A stretch of DNA of 64,000 nucleotides from Roseiarcus sp963781895 (GCA_963781895.1 CAWAIM010000062.1:1-64000); one strand, 5' to 3'; counted from the stretch's first letter, positions 55,729 to 64,000 are shown. Notes: generated by a model from the sequence alone, not told the origin. Program-made: numbers and translations.

Positions 55729-56777
55729 TGCGGGCGCTGGCGACAGTTTGCATGTTCCCGCTGCTCGCCCTTACCAGCGCGGCGGCGTTCGCGCAGGCCT
55801 CGCCGCGGCCTTTCAGGGTCGGCGGCGGCGAGGGTGGCGGCGGGGCCGAGGGCGGCGTCACCGGCTGGATCTTGGCCGAACAGTCGCGGCTCACCCACCT
55901 CATGTCGGCCGATCTGCATGCCCTGCACGGGAGCCCGGGCGCATATTGGGGCCTCATCGGCTTCGGCCTCGCCTATGGCGTGTTCCATGCCGCCGGGCCG
56001 GGACACGGCAAGGCGCTGATCGCCTCCTACATGCTCGCCAACGATCGATCCCTGAAGCGTGGCGCGGTGATGGCGCTGCTCGCGGCCCTGCTGCAGGCGC
56101 TGGTCGCAATTCTGCTCGTCGGCGCGGCCGGGTTCGTCTTCAACGCCACCTCCTCCGCGATGAACCGGGCCGCCGATTGGATGGAGCTTGCGAGCTATTG
56201 CGGCATCGCCGCCATCGGCCTGTGGCTGGCGTGGCGCAAGGGCCGGGCGCTCGTCGCGGCTTTGAGCGGGCATTTCGACCGCAGCCGGGCGTTGGCGACG
56301 GCGCCCGCTTATGCCGGGATCGCCTGGAACCCTCCCGCCCTGTCGGCGCCCACGGCCTCGTTCCGCGCCGCGGCGCCCGGCGCCGACGCCGTCGCGCGAT
56401 TGGACGAATGCGGCCACGCGCACGCGCCCGACCCTGCGACGCTCAGCGGTCCGCTCTCCTGGCGCGACGCGGCCGGCACCGTGATCGCGGCGGGCATGCG
56501 CCCCTGTTCGGGCGCAATCCTGGTTCTGGTGTTCGCGCTGGCTCAAGGCCTGTTCGCCGCCGGCGTCGTGGCGACATTCGCCATGGCGCTGGGCACGGCG
56601 GTGACGACCGGCGCGCTCGCCTGGATCGCCGTTTTCGCCAAGTCGGTGGCCATGCGCCTGGCGGCGGGCGAGGACTCGCGTCTTATGCTGATCGCGCGCG
56701 GCTTCGAATTTCTCGCGGCTCTGGGAGTGCTGGCGTTCGGAGTCGCCCTTCTGTTCGGCGCCCGCGGCGGGGCGTGA
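55725..56777 (+). CDS. NicO-family nickel/cobalt transporter
   Basis: A 350-residue inner-membrane protein with about six to seven helices. The first family motif is GVFHAAGPGHGKALIASYML, and the second is AAGMRPCSGAILVLVFALAQGLF. A cytoplasmic or periplasmic loop carries ECGHAHAPD (His residues). Has its own signal-like N-terminus. Direction (import or efflux) is not decided by sequence alone. Coupling to DUF1007 favours a role in periplasm-to-cytosol delivery. Confidence 0.9.
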   Translation: MMRALATVCMFPLLALTSAAAFAQASPRPFRVGGGEGGGGAEGGVTGWILAEQSRLTHLMSADLHALHGSPGAYWGLIGFGLAYGVFHAAGPGHGKALIASYMLANDRSLKRGAVMALLAALLQALVAILLVGAAGFVFNATSSAMNRAADWMELASYCGIAAIGLWLAWRKGRALVAALSGHFDRSRALATAPAYAGIAWNPPALSAPTASFRAAAPGADAVARLDECGHAHAPDPATLSGPLSWRDAAGTVIAAGMRPCSGAILVLVFALAQGLFAAGVVATFAMALGTAVTTGALAWIAVFAKSVAMRLAAGEDSRLMLIARGFEFLAALGVLAFGVALLFGARGGA

Positions 56778-57364
56778 GCCGCCAGGGGCCACTTTGGGGC
56801 GCGAATCCCGCAACGCCAAGGACTTGCGGCGCCATTTTGGGCCAACCGCCGAGCGCCGGCCTGGTCGGAGGAGGCCTCTCTGCTTGTCGGCGCGACCCTG
56901 GACGTGTGGCCTGACCGTCCCTGGACGGTTCGCCTTGCGCGCCGGTTCGAAAGAGAGTCCGCTCGACATTCGAAGCAATTCCAGGGGCAGAGGCGGAATA
57001 TACGATTGATAGCGTATTAATTCTAAATAATTGTTTATTCGCAAGACTGAACTGAAATAAATTTTATCATAATAGTTTATATCGAACGGTCAATCTGTAA
57101 TATCCTATATAAGACGAAACAGTCATCTTAATTGCGATCGTAAAAAATAAAATGCACTAACAATTCTTTTTACGCTCCGTAAGCTTAAATATAACGTAGC
57201 CTTAGCGGGTATTTAGGTCAAATCGGTCGAGGGGTTTGCGGAATTCATTCGCAATACTTCCGGTGGGCGAAAGACATCGCGCGCCGCCGCACAGGTCCAC
57301 GGCGCGGACGGTCGATTGCGCCAGGCTGAGGCCGCGCTCGGCGAGCGCGGCCCCGCAACCCAAC
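56778..57364. other. AT-rich intergenic region
   Basis: About 590 bp. Bases about 57000-57235 are strikingly AT-rich in this GC-rich sequence (e.g. TAATTCTAAATAATTGTTTA), with no gene, repeat array or RNA that I recognise. The upstream part (56785-56840) has GGCGCCATTTTGGG, weakly like the dispersed repeat family. Confidence 0.55.
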
Positions 57365-57910
57365 TCAGCGGCCGTAGAGACCGGTCAGCGTCGCCTTGGC
57401 GATCGCATGCGCATGCGCGTTGAAGCCGATGACCGCCGGAGAGGTGTTCTGATCGAAGTCGATCTTGTCGATGTCGAGGGCATAGACAGTGATCTGGTAG
57501 CGGTGCGGCTTTCCCGGCGGCGGACAGGGGCCGCCGTAGCCGATCGCGCTGTAATCGTTACGGCCCTGCGCCGCTCCAGCCGGCAACCCCGTCCCTCCGC
57601 CCGCGCCCTTCGGCAGAGACGTGACGTTCGCGGGAATGTTGGCCACCCACCAGTGCCAGAAGCCGCTGCCGGTCGGCGCGTCCGGGTCGTACATGCTGAT
57701 GGCGAAACTCTTCGTGCCCTTGGGCGCGCCCGACCAGGAGAGGGCAGGAGACACGTTCGGGCTCGAGCAGCCAAAGCCGTTGAAGACCTGTTCGTCGGCG
57801 ATCTTGCCGCCCGGCTTGATGTCCGGACTCGTCAGGGTCAAAGCGCTGGCCGCGCCCCCGCTCGCAAGTCCGCCGACGATCGCCGCCGTCACAAAAGCAA
57901 TCATGCGCAT
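57365..57910 (-). CDS. YbhB/YbcL family Raf kinase inhibitor-like protein
   Basis: A 181-residue phosphatidylethanolamine-binding-protein homologue. Signal peptide at about 1-22 (after ASA), then SPDIKPGGKIADEQVFNGFGCSSPNVSPALSW, the DPDAPTGSGFWHWWVANIP ligand-site motif, and GYGGPCPPPGKPHRYQITVYALD. ATG 57910 is set by GGAGGA 8 bases upstream. Divergent from dmeR. Probably periplasmic. Function of the bacterial family is unknown. Confidence 0.92.
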   Translation of the reverse strand: MRMIAFVTAAIVGGLASGGAASALTLTSPDIKPGGKIADEQVFNGFGCSSPNVSPALSWSGAPKGTKSFAISMYDPDAPTGSGFWHWWVANIPANVTSLPKGAGGGTGLPAGAAQGRNDYSAIGYGGPCPPPGKPHRYQITVYALDIDKIDFDQNTSPAVIGFNAHAHAIAKATLTGLYGR

Positions 57911-58034
57911 CCCGAGTGTCCTCCCAATGGGCGGCGGCCACATTCGACGACATTGCCACGGCCGGCCGGGGCGACGATGATTCCCTGCCTGCACGGCCAA
58001 TGCAAGCGCCGTGTGCGCGCCTTCTGACGTTCTG

Positions 58035-58055
58035 GCATACGCTACCGGGGTATGC
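58035..58055 (+). promoter_or_regulatory. Probable DmeR operator
   Basis: Perfect inverted repeat GCATAC (58035-58040) and GTATGC (58050-58055) around GCTACCGGG, just 12 bases before the dmeR start codon. RcnR/FrmR-family repressors bind palindromes of this kind with flanking A/T half-sites and a G/C core, so autorepression of dmeRF is likely. Confidence 0.7.
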
Positions 58056-58067
58056 TATGAGGCCGGT

Positions 58068-58346
58068 GTGACTCACACGATCCGTGAAAAGCAGAAGCTG
58101 TTGGCGCGCGTGCGCCGCATCCGGGGCCAGGTCGAGGCGATCGAGCGGGCGCTCGGCGCCGAGGCCGGCTGCGAGAAGGTCATGCACCTGATCTCGGCCG
58201 CGCGCGGCGCGATGAGCGGGCTGATGGCGGAAGTGGTCGAGGACCATGTGCGCACGCATCTGGTCGACTCGGAGCGCCACCCGGGCGCGCTGAATCGGGA
58301 AGCCGCCGACCAGCTTGTCGATGTCCTGCGAACCTATCTGAAATGA
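58068..58346 (+). CDS. dmeR: RcnR/FrmR-family nickel/cobalt-sensing repressor
   Basis: A 92-residue all-helical repressor from GTG 58068 (MTHTIREKQKLLARVRRIRGQVEAIERAL), with GAGG just upstream. All four metal ligands of E. coli RcnR fall at the same numbers: His3, Cys35, His60 and His64. It overlaps the CDF exporter gene by 4 bp, the known dmeRF arrangement in rhizobia. Predicted to release the operator on binding Co(II)/Ni(II). Confidence 0.92.
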   Translation: MTHTIREKQKLLARVRRIRGQVEAIERALGAEAGCEKVMHLISAARGAMSGLMAEVVEDHVRTHLVDSERHPGALNREAADQLVDVLRTYLK

Positions 58347-59596
58347 GATTCGCCATGAGCGATGCCGAAAGCGCCGTTTCCTCCTCGTTTCACAGCCATG
58401 TGTTCCTCGGCGAAGGGCACGAAAGGAGCGAGCGCAGGACCTGGGGGGTGATCTGGCTCTGCACCGCGATGATGCTGGCCGAAATCGTCGGCGGCTGGCT
58501 GTTCGGGTCGATCGCGCTGATCGCCGACGGGCTTCACATGAGCACCCACGCCGGCGCGCTGCTGCTGGCGGCGCTCGCCTACTTGTTCGCCCGCCGCTAC
58601 GCGAACGACCCGCGCTTCACCTTCGGCACCGGCAAGTTCGGCGATCTCGCCGGCTTCACGAGCGCGATTATCCTGGCGATGATCGCGCTCCTGATCGGCT
58701 ACGAAGCCGTCAGCCGCCTGTTCGCGCCCGTGCCGATCCATTTCGCCGAGGCGATCTCGATCGCCGTGCTCGGGCTGGCGGTCAATATCGCCAGCGCCTG
58801 GCTGCTGAGCGGCGGAGATCATCATCATGGGCATGGCCACGCGCACGGCCACGGGGCCGCGCATGACCACGATGAATCAAAGCGGATTCAGACCCGCGAC
58901 GGCGAAGTTGTCCTGGACGTGTTCGAGGACGGCGTTCCGCCGCGCTTCCGGCTCCATGCCGAAGCCGGGCCTCGGCTCGCCGCGTCCGCCGCTTCGGTTG
59001 AAACCGTGCGGCCGGACGGCGCGCGGCAGGTTTTCGCCTTCGTGGACCGCGGCGGTTTTCTGGAATCGATCGACGAGATCCCCGAGCCGCACGCATTCAG
59101 GGCCAATGTCGCGATCAACGGCGAGACCCACGCCGTCGCCTTCGAGGAGCATGAGCACGCGCATGGCGCCGCTTCGCGCGACAACAATTTTCGCGCCGCC
59201 TTTCTCCATGTCGTCGGCGACGCCGCGGTTTCGGTGATGGTGATCGTCGGCCTGGCGCTGGCGGCCGCTTTCGGCTGGATGTGGATGGACCCGGTCGCGG
59301 GCATCGTCGGCGCGCTCGTGATCGCGAGCTGGGCGTTGACCCTCGTCCGCGACACCAGCGCGATCCTGCTCGACATGAACCCCGACCGCCGGATGGCGGA
59401 CAATCTGCGCCGCGCCATCGAGGGCGAAGGCGACGAGATCGCCGATCTGCATCTGTGGCGGCTCGGTCCGGGACATCTCGGCGCGATCGTGTCGGTCGTC
59501 ACTTCGACCGGCCTGTGCGAGGCCGACTACCGGGCCAAACTGGCGCGCTTCCGCTCCCTGTCCCATCTGACCATCGAGGTCAGACGCGCCGCGTGA
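58343..59596 (+). CDS. dmeF: CDF-family Co/Ni efflux transporter DmeF
   Basis: A 417-residue cation diffusion facilitator. N-terminal His motif (SFHSHVFLGEGHERSERRTW) is DmeF-like. TM helices carry ADGLHMSTHAGALLLA (metal site in helix 2) and FLHVVGDAAVSVMVIVG (helix 5). The loop between is unusually long (about 155-285) and contains GGDHHHGHGHAHGHGAAHDHD. A C-terminal cytoplasmic domain follows (IADLHLWRLGPGHLGAIVSVV). Exports Co(II)/Ni(II) by proton antiport, by family knowledge. Confidence 0.92.
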   Translation: MRFAMSDAESAVSSSFHSHVFLGEGHERSERRTWGVIWLCTAMMLAEIVGGWLFGSIALIADGLHMSTHAGALLLAALAYLFARRYANDPRFTFGTGKFGDLAGFTSAIILAMIALLIGYEAVSRLFAPVPIHFAEAISIAVLGLAVNIASAWLLSGGDHHHGHGHAHGHGAAHDHDESKRIQTRDGEVVLDVFEDGVPPRFRLHAEAGPRLAASAASVETVRPDGARQVFAFVDRGGFLESIDEIPEPHAFRANVAINGETHAVAFEEHEHAHGAASRDNNFRAAFLHVVGDAAVSVMVIVGLALAAAFGWMWMDPVAGIVGALVIASWALTLVRDTSAILLDMNPDRRMADNLRRAIEGEGDEIADLHLWRLGPGHLGAIVSVVTSTGLCEADYRAKLARFRSLSHLTIEVRRAA

Positions 59597-59819
59597 CGGC
59601 CGCGGCCAAATGCGGACGTGCGCGATGGTCCGGAACTCAATGATTCCGCAACGCGCGAAATCTGTCTGGAAGATAAAGCGAAAGCGCCATTTCGACCATC
59701 GGCGTCGCGTGCGATGGACGCAGATTATCATATCGAGTTTGCGGGCTTTTGGCGTTGCGCGCGAGCCGGCGATGCGGCCCGCTCGCGTGCGAACTCGAGC
59801 CGTTCGCCGATCGAATTGC

Positions 59820-60890
59820 CTATGCGGACCCGATTTTGACCTCGAGTTCGTCATAGCGCCTGAATTTGTAGAACAGGATCGAACCGACCCAGGCCACCAC
59901 AAAAGTTCCGATGATGATGAAGCCCAGGGTTCCGAAATTATCGTTGACGCGGCCGATCGCGCCCCAAAAACCGCCGCCGTCGGTCAACCCAAGTTGATCG
60001 CCGATGAGGTTGAGCGTTTCCAAACCGCCGACCACGACGGCGACGACGACGGATACGGCCGTGATTGTCATGTTGTAGTAGAGTTTCCGGATCGGCCTCG
60101 TGAAGGCCCAGCCATACGCGCCCAGCATCAACACCCCGTCCGTGGTGTCGATGAGCGTCATGCCGGCGGTGAAGAGCAGCAGGAACACCAAGATCGTCCC
60201 GAGCGACGCGCCGACGCTGGCCTGGGTGGCCGAAATGCCGAACAGAGCGGCCTCGGAAGCCGTATCGAACCCAAGGCCGAACAGGAACCCGATCGGCAGC
60301 ATGTGCCAGCTCTTGGTCACGAGACGGAACAGCGGCCGAAAGATTCGCGCCAGGAATCCCCGGTTGTTGAGCAGAAGATCGAAATCGCTGTCGACAAAAG
60401 GCTCGCCCCGCTTCACGGCCTGGAAAGTCCTGTAGACCGAGACAAGCACGATGATGTTGACGATCGCGATGGCGAACAGAAACAGCGCCGAGATGCTGGT
60501 GCTGACGACGCCGCCGACCGACTTCATGACGCCGAAGCGCTCGGTCATCGCTTGCGCGGCAAAGGCGACGGCGACCGACATCGCGATAATGATCGCCGAA
60601 TGCCCGAGAGAAAAATAGAGGCCGACGCCGATCGGCCGCCGGCCTTGTTGCATGAGCTTGCGGGTGACATTGTCGATCGCCGCGATGTGGTCAGCATCGA
60701 CGGCGTGGCGCAGACCAAACGCATAGGCGAGAAAAGCCGTTCCTAAGAGGACCGGCTTGTCGTGCAGGACGGCGAGCGCCCATACCCAGACCACGACATT
60801 GGCGCCGGTCAGTAAACCGTAGACGCCAAGGAGACGGCTCCGCAGGCTTGCGTCGCCGTCGGACAGATTGCGTGTAAGATTGCCCAGCAT
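59820..60890 (-). CDS. NiCoT-family nickel/cobalt permease (HoxN/NixA type)
   Basis: A 356-residue inner-membrane permease with eight helices. Signature in helix II RHAVDADHIAAIDN, plus LGHSAIII, LPIGFLFGLGFDTASEAALF and the helix VI TAGMTLIDTTDGVLMLGAYGWA. Preceded by a cobalamin riboswitch, so it is probably the cell's cobalt uptake system for B12 synthesis rather than a hydrogenase/urease nickel importer. Lies convergent with dmeF. Confidence 0.93.
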   Translation of the reverse strand: MLGNLTRNLSDGDASLRSRLLGVYGLLTGANVVVWVWALAVLHDKPVLLGTAFLAYAFGLRHAVDADHIAAIDNVTRKLMQQGRRPIGVGLYFSLGHSAIIIAMSVAVAFAAQAMTERFGVMKSVGGVVSTSISALFLFAIAIVNIIVLVSVYRTFQAVKRGEPFVDSDFDLLLNNRGFLARIFRPLFRLVTKSWHMLPIGFLFGLGFDTASEAALFGISATQASVGASLGTILVFLLLFTAGMTLIDTTDGVLMLGAYGWAFTRPIRKLYYNMTITAVSVVVAVVVGGLETLNLIGDQLGLTDGGGFWGAIGRVNDNFGTLGFIIIGTFVVAWVGSILFYKFRRYDELEVKIGSA

Positions 60891-61004
60891 GGAACCCTCG
60901 CATGCAGATGACAGGAGTGGTCAGCGCGAGCGAGGGCATGCCGCATCGGCACTTGAAATGTCGTCATCGGTAACACCTCGCCCGAGATCGGCCACACGTT
61001 CGAT

Positions 61005-61150
61005 GGCAGGTCTCCTGGCTCACGGGTCATCGCCTGACTGCCGACCTTCCCGGTTTCCCAGTGGCCTCGAATTGACAGACAGACTCTCCGCTTACAGTTG
61101 CGGGGGCAGCCACGGAGTCGAGCGTTTTGGCTCTCACCGTGTTCCCTTTT
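61005..61150 (-). promoter_or_regulatory. Cobalamin riboswitch
   Basis: Minus-strand leader of the NiCoT gene. The B12 box GAGCCAGGAGACCTGCC ends near 61005. Upstream are GCCACTGGGAAACCGGGAAG (J-region), GCCCCCGCAACTGTAAGCGG and the 5' ACACGGTGAGAGCC, in the order and spacing of the class. About 114 nt follow before the start codon. When B12 is abundant it should lower cobalt permease expression. Confidence 0.92.
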
Positions 61151-61289
61151 GATCCCCGAAGGGCGCCATCAAGGGCGACGCTAACCGAGCCGAACGTCAT
61201 TGGCAATCGACCCGATGCGATCCAATGCCGGAGGGCGCCGTGCGAGCGAATGTCCTATGGTTTGGACGCTAGGCCCTGGAATGGATCCA

Positions 61290-62180
61290 CTACGCCGTCG
61301 ATCGAACTTTAGCGCCTTCGGCCAGCTTCTCCATCGGACGCTCGAGGTAGGCCGTGAGCCGGTCGCCGAATGCGCGCGGCGTCTCGACGAACAGACGATC
61401 GAACTCGGTCTTGGCGCGCCGCCTGAGCTTTTTCTGCCTTGCCTCGATCCGCGCGGTCAGATCGGCATGCGCCTCAGGCGACAGTCCGCCGCGTTCGGCC
61501 ACGAATTTCGCCAGCATTTCGAGATCGTTGAAGGCGCCGAGCGTATCGCGAAGGGCGTTGAGCTCCTCGGCTTGCGCGTTGAGCGCCGCCGGCCACGCGG
61601 GCGCGAGCGCCGAGAGTTGATAGCGCAGATCGACCACCCGCGCGCGCAGCGCGTGCAGCGCCGCCGGCTCTCGGCTATCGAAGGCCAGGCGTCCGCGCCG
61701 TCGCGCCTGCCGATACGTGCGCGCCACCGCCGCGACAAGCTCCTCCGGCCCGACCGCGCTCAGGTCCCACGCCTCGAGACGTTTGACGATCGCATTGAGC
61801 GTGGCGTGGGTCGCGCGCGCTGCGAGGCCCCCCTGCGCGCGACGGGCCGCCTCGCGCTCGCGCGCGATCGCCGCCGCCAGCGGCTCCGCGATTTCGGACG
61901 GCGGCGCGAGACGATGCAAGCGCAGCGCGATCACGTCGAGATCGCGCGCGCGGCCGACCCGTCGGCGGGCGACGGCGAGCGCGGCCATCGTCACCCGCGC
62001 CGGCTCGCCGACGCATCGAAGAAACAGCCGCGCCAGCGCGCGCGCCTCCTTCAGCGTCTTGCGCACGTCATGCACGCGTTCGGCCGTCTCCTCGCCTGGG
62101 CGCGGGAACTGCCGCGCGGCCGTGGCCACCGCCGCCACCAGCGCGGCGCGGCAATGGCGCGGCCAGACGTCCTCCCGCAT
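61290..62180 (-). CDS. CHAD-domain protein
   Basis: A 296-residue helical protein. Conserved basic/His residues of the CHAD fold are in ERVHDVRKTLKEARALARLF, RRVGRARDLDVI, ALHALRARVVDLRYQLSAL and LGAFNDLEMLAKFV. Long, Arg-rich helices fit binding of polyphosphate, as reported for CHAD proteins. Its start is 3 bp from the stop of the acyl-CoA ligase gene, so they are likely cotranscribed. Confidence 0.9.
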   Translation of the reverse strand: MREDVWPRHCRAALVAAVATAARQFPRPGEETAERVHDVRKTLKEARALARLFLRCVGEPARVTMAALAVARRRVGRARDLDVIALRLHRLAPPSEIAEPLAAAIAREREAARRAQGGLAARATHATLNAIVKRLEAWDLSAVGPEELVAAVARTYRQARRRGRLAFDSREPAALHALRARVVDLRYQLSALAPAWPAALNAQAEELNALRDTLGAFNDLEMLAKFVAERGGLSPEAHADLTARIEARQKKLRRRAKTEFDRLFVETPRAFGDRLTAYLERPMEKLAEGAKVRSTA

Positions 62181-62183
62181 CGG

Positions 62184-63827
62184 CTAGGCCGGCTTCTGGT
62201 CGATCAGCTTCGCCCGCTCGCGCAACGCGAATTTCTGCACCTTGCCGGTCGAGGTCTTGGGGATTTCGGCGAACACGACATGGCGCGGGCACTTGTAGCG
62301 TGCGAGCCGCGCCCGGCACCATTCGATCAGCTCCTCGGAGGTCGCCGCGTGGCCCGGCTTCATCTCGATGAACGCGCAGGGCGTCTCGCCCCATTTGTCG
62401 TCAGGCCGCGCCACGACCGCCGCCAGCTGCACGCCCGGATGCTGGTACAGGGCGTCCTCGACCTCGATCGAGGAGATGTTTTCGCCGCCGGAGATGATGA
62501 TGTCCTTGGAGCGATCGCGCAGCTGAACATAGCCGTCGGCGTGCTTGACCCCGAGATCGCCCGAATGGAACCAGCCGCCGGCGAAGGCCTTCGCGGTCGA
62601 ATCCTTGTTCTTGAGATAGCCTTTCATCACGACATTGCCGCGGAACATCACCTCGCCCATCGTCTGGCCGTCGGCCGGAACGGCCTTCATCGTCTCGGGG
62701 TCGATGACGTCGAGCGCCTCCAGCGCATGATAGCGCACGCCCTGGCGCGCTTTCAGATGCGCCTGCTCTTCGGCGTCGAGGGCGATCCACTCCTCCTTCC
62801 AGTCATTGACGACCGCGGGGCCATAGGTCTCGGTCAGGCCATAGAGGTGGGTGACTTCGAAGCCCGCCTCGCGCATCGCCTTCAACACCGCCGCCGGCGG
62901 AGGCGCCGCGGCGGTGAAGAAGCGGACGACATGGGGCAGCGGACGCTTCTCATCCTCCGCGGCGTTGAGCAGGACCGACATGACGATCGGCGCGCCGCAC
63001 AAGTGGGTGACCTTGTGCTCGGCGATCAGGTCGTAGAGCGCTTTGGCCCGAACTTGACGCAGGCACACATGCACGCCCGCCTTGACGCTGATCGACCAGG
63101 GAAAGCACCAGCCGTTGCAATGGAACATCGGCAGCGTCCAGAGGTAGACCGGATGGCGCCCCATGTCGGCGGTGACGACATTGCCGACCGCGAGCAGATT
63201 GGCGCCGCGATGGTGATAAACGACGCCCTTGGGATCGCCGGTGGTGCCCGAAGTGTAGTTGAGCGAAATGGCGTCCCACTCGTCGATCGGCGCCGCGCGC
63301 ACGTAGGTCTCGTCGCCCTCGGCGATCAGCGCCTCGTATTCGAGGCCTCCGAGCCGCTCGCCGGTTCCGTCATATTCGGGATCGTCGTAGTCAATGACGA
63401 GCGGGCGGCCCTTGGCGAGCTTCAGCGCGGCGCCCATGACGCCGGCAAACTCTCGATCGACGATCAGCGCTTTGGCTTCGCCATGGTCGAGCATGAAGGC
63501 GAGCGCGGCCGCGTCAAGGCGGGTGTTGAGCGTGTTGAGCACGGCGCCGCACATCGGCACGCCGTAATGGCATTCCAGCATCGCAGGGGTATTGGCGAGC
63601 ATGACCGCGACCGTGTCGCCGCGCTCGAAGCCCCGCTTGGCGAGCGCCGAGGCGAGCTTCTTCGAGCGGGCGTGGAAGTCACGATAGTTGCGGCGGAGCC
63701 CGCCGTGGACGATCGCGATCCGATCCGGAAACACCGCCGCCGCGCGCTCGAGCAAGATCAGCGGGGTCAGCGGCTGAAAATTGGCGGCGTTGCGGTCGAG
63801 ATCGCGGTCATAGGGCGACTGGGTCAC
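62184..63827 (-). CDS. Acyl-CoA synthetase (medium-chain type AMP-binding protein)
   Basis: A 547-residue ANL-family ligase. P-loop is NYTSGTTGDPKGVVYHHRG, A4/A5 region is HLYGLTETYGPAVVND, hinge is HSGDLGVKHADGYVQLRDRSKDIIISGGENISSIE, and the catalytic Lys is in PKTSTGKVQKFALRE. GTG 63827 (MTQSPYDRDLDRN) is chosen because GAGGAGG lies upstream and family members start there. Third acyl-CoA ligase locus in the window. Confidence 0.93.
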   Translation of the reverse strand: MTQSPYDRDLDRNAANFQPLTPLILLERAAAVFPDRIAIVHGGLRRNYRDFHARSKKLASALAKRGFERGDTVAVMLANTPAMLECHYGVPMCGAVLNTLNTRLDAAALAFMLDHGEAKALIVDREFAGVMGAALKLAKGRPLVIDYDDPEYDGTGERLGGLEYEALIAEGDETYVRAAPIDEWDAISLNYTSGTTGDPKGVVYHHRGANLLAVGNVVTADMGRHPVYLWTLPMFHCNGWCFPWSISVKAGVHVCLRQVRAKALYDLIAEHKVTHLCGAPIVMSVLLNAAEDEKRPLPHVVRFFTAAAPPPAAVLKAMREAGFEVTHLYGLTETYGPAVVNDWKEEWIALDAEEQAHLKARQGVRYHALEALDVIDPETMKAVPADGQTMGEVMFRGNVVMKGYLKNKDSTAKAFAGGWFHSGDLGVKHADGYVQLRDRSKDIIISGGENISSIEVEDALYQHPGVQLAAVVARPDDKWGETPCAFIEMKPGHAATSEELIEWCRARLARYKCPRHVVFAEIPKTSTGKVQKFALRERAKLIDQKPA

Positions 63828-63901
63828 GGACGTCCTCCTCACGGCTGACGGGCGCCGTCATGGCGCTTTCGAGCGCGCTCCTTTCCAGGAATATACCGGT
63901 T

Positions 63902-64000
63902 TCAATGGCGAAAGGCGAAAGACCGGAAGCCGATGAAGGTCAGGACCATCGCCGCGCCGCTGCCGGCGGCGACGAACAGCGGCAGGATCGCCGGCGTGAC
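63902..64000 (-). CDS. GtrA-like membrane protein, 3' end only
   Basis: Last 32 residues of a gene running off the window: hydrophobic helix LPLFVAAGSGAAMVLTFIGF followed by RSFAFRH and stop. The pattern (helix, then F..NR/R.F.F R) matches the C-terminus of GtrA-family flippase-like proteins used in cell-surface glycosylation. Assignment rests on a short segment. Confidence 0.5.
   Translation of the reverse strand, partial: VTPAILPLFVAAGSGAAMVLTFIGFRSFAFRH

Noticed and set aside
57000..57235. AT-rich island considered as a replication origin
   Set aside because: No DnaA-box cluster, no dnaA, parA or repABC gene nearby.
61200..63848. 882-codon plus-strand open frame opposite the CHAD and acyl-CoA ligase genes
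   Set aside because: Composition is His/Arg/Gln-rich antisense type and it crosses a riboswitch edge. The minus-strand genes are well supported.

Overview
The window is GC-rich alphaproteobacterial DNA, most likely from the Hyphomicrobiales (Rhizobiales), perhaps near Methylocystaceae/Beijerinckiaceae. The evidence is an alphaproteobacterial FYDLN-acid protein, a hemD–mitofilin(Mic60)–hemY block typical of the class, a dmeRF-type nickel/cobalt efflux pair, DUF1007–NicO genes and an extensin-like lipoprotein. The genus is inference. The DNA looks chromosomal: core genes (aroA, carA, hemD, galE, galU, kdsD, a tRNA-Ala) alternate with accessory islands.

Layout. 0–1.85 kb: an IS1380-family element inserted in an 86-bp tandem repeat at the 3' end of a receiver–cyclase gene. 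1.8–5.0 kb: a histidine kinase / response regulator / receiver–adenylate cyclase operon. 5.3–6.4 kb: a CHRD protein and a cytochrome b561-type protein, convergent. 7.3–15 kb: a catabolic-looking island with a MarR regulator and a kynurenine-formamidase-like hydrolase on one strand, and on the other a branched-chain-type ABC transporter, a cupin and a flavin monooxygenase. The first four ABC genes carry single-base insertions. 15.9–19.3 kb: tRNA-Ala(GGC), FYDLN protein, aroA, a truncated Gfo/Idh/MocA gene and an RpiR regulator. 19.9–27.6 kb: MFS exporter, two small membrane proteins, aldo/keto reductase, two acyl-CoA ligases (one frameshifted), GST. 27.7–30.4 kb: YqeY-like protein, carA and a broken TPR gene. 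30.6–37.8 kb: O-acyltransferase, hemD, mic60, hemY-like gene and an FAD ferredoxin reductase. 37.9–41.3 kb: a second branched-chain-type ABC operon without a binding protein. 41.5–46.3 kb: sugar-nucleotide and LPS genes (galE, galU, kdsD) with an outer-membrane barrel. 46.7–51.3 kb: a compact operon of mannose-6-phosphate isomerase, a GT4–toroid fusion and a GH130 protein. 51.9–54.9 kb: TPR proteins and an extensin-like lipoprotein. 55–61.2 kb: a nickel/cobalt homeostasis region (DUF1007+NicO, DmeR/DmeF with a palindromic operator, and a NiCoT permease behind a cobalamin riboswitch). 61.3–64 kb: CHAD protein, a third acyl-CoA ligase and the 3' end of a GtrA-like gene.

Genes working together: the three-gene phosphorelay probably ends in cyclic nucleotide synthesis. 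The metal region pairs cobalt uptake repressed by B12 with metal-induced efflux. The mannose operon links a hexose-6-phosphate entry enzyme with a glycosyltransferase and a probable mannoside phosphorylase. A recurring oddity is that eight single-base frameshifts, all insertions, hit otherwise well conserved genes, so either sequence error or recent decay must be considered before calling those genes dead.
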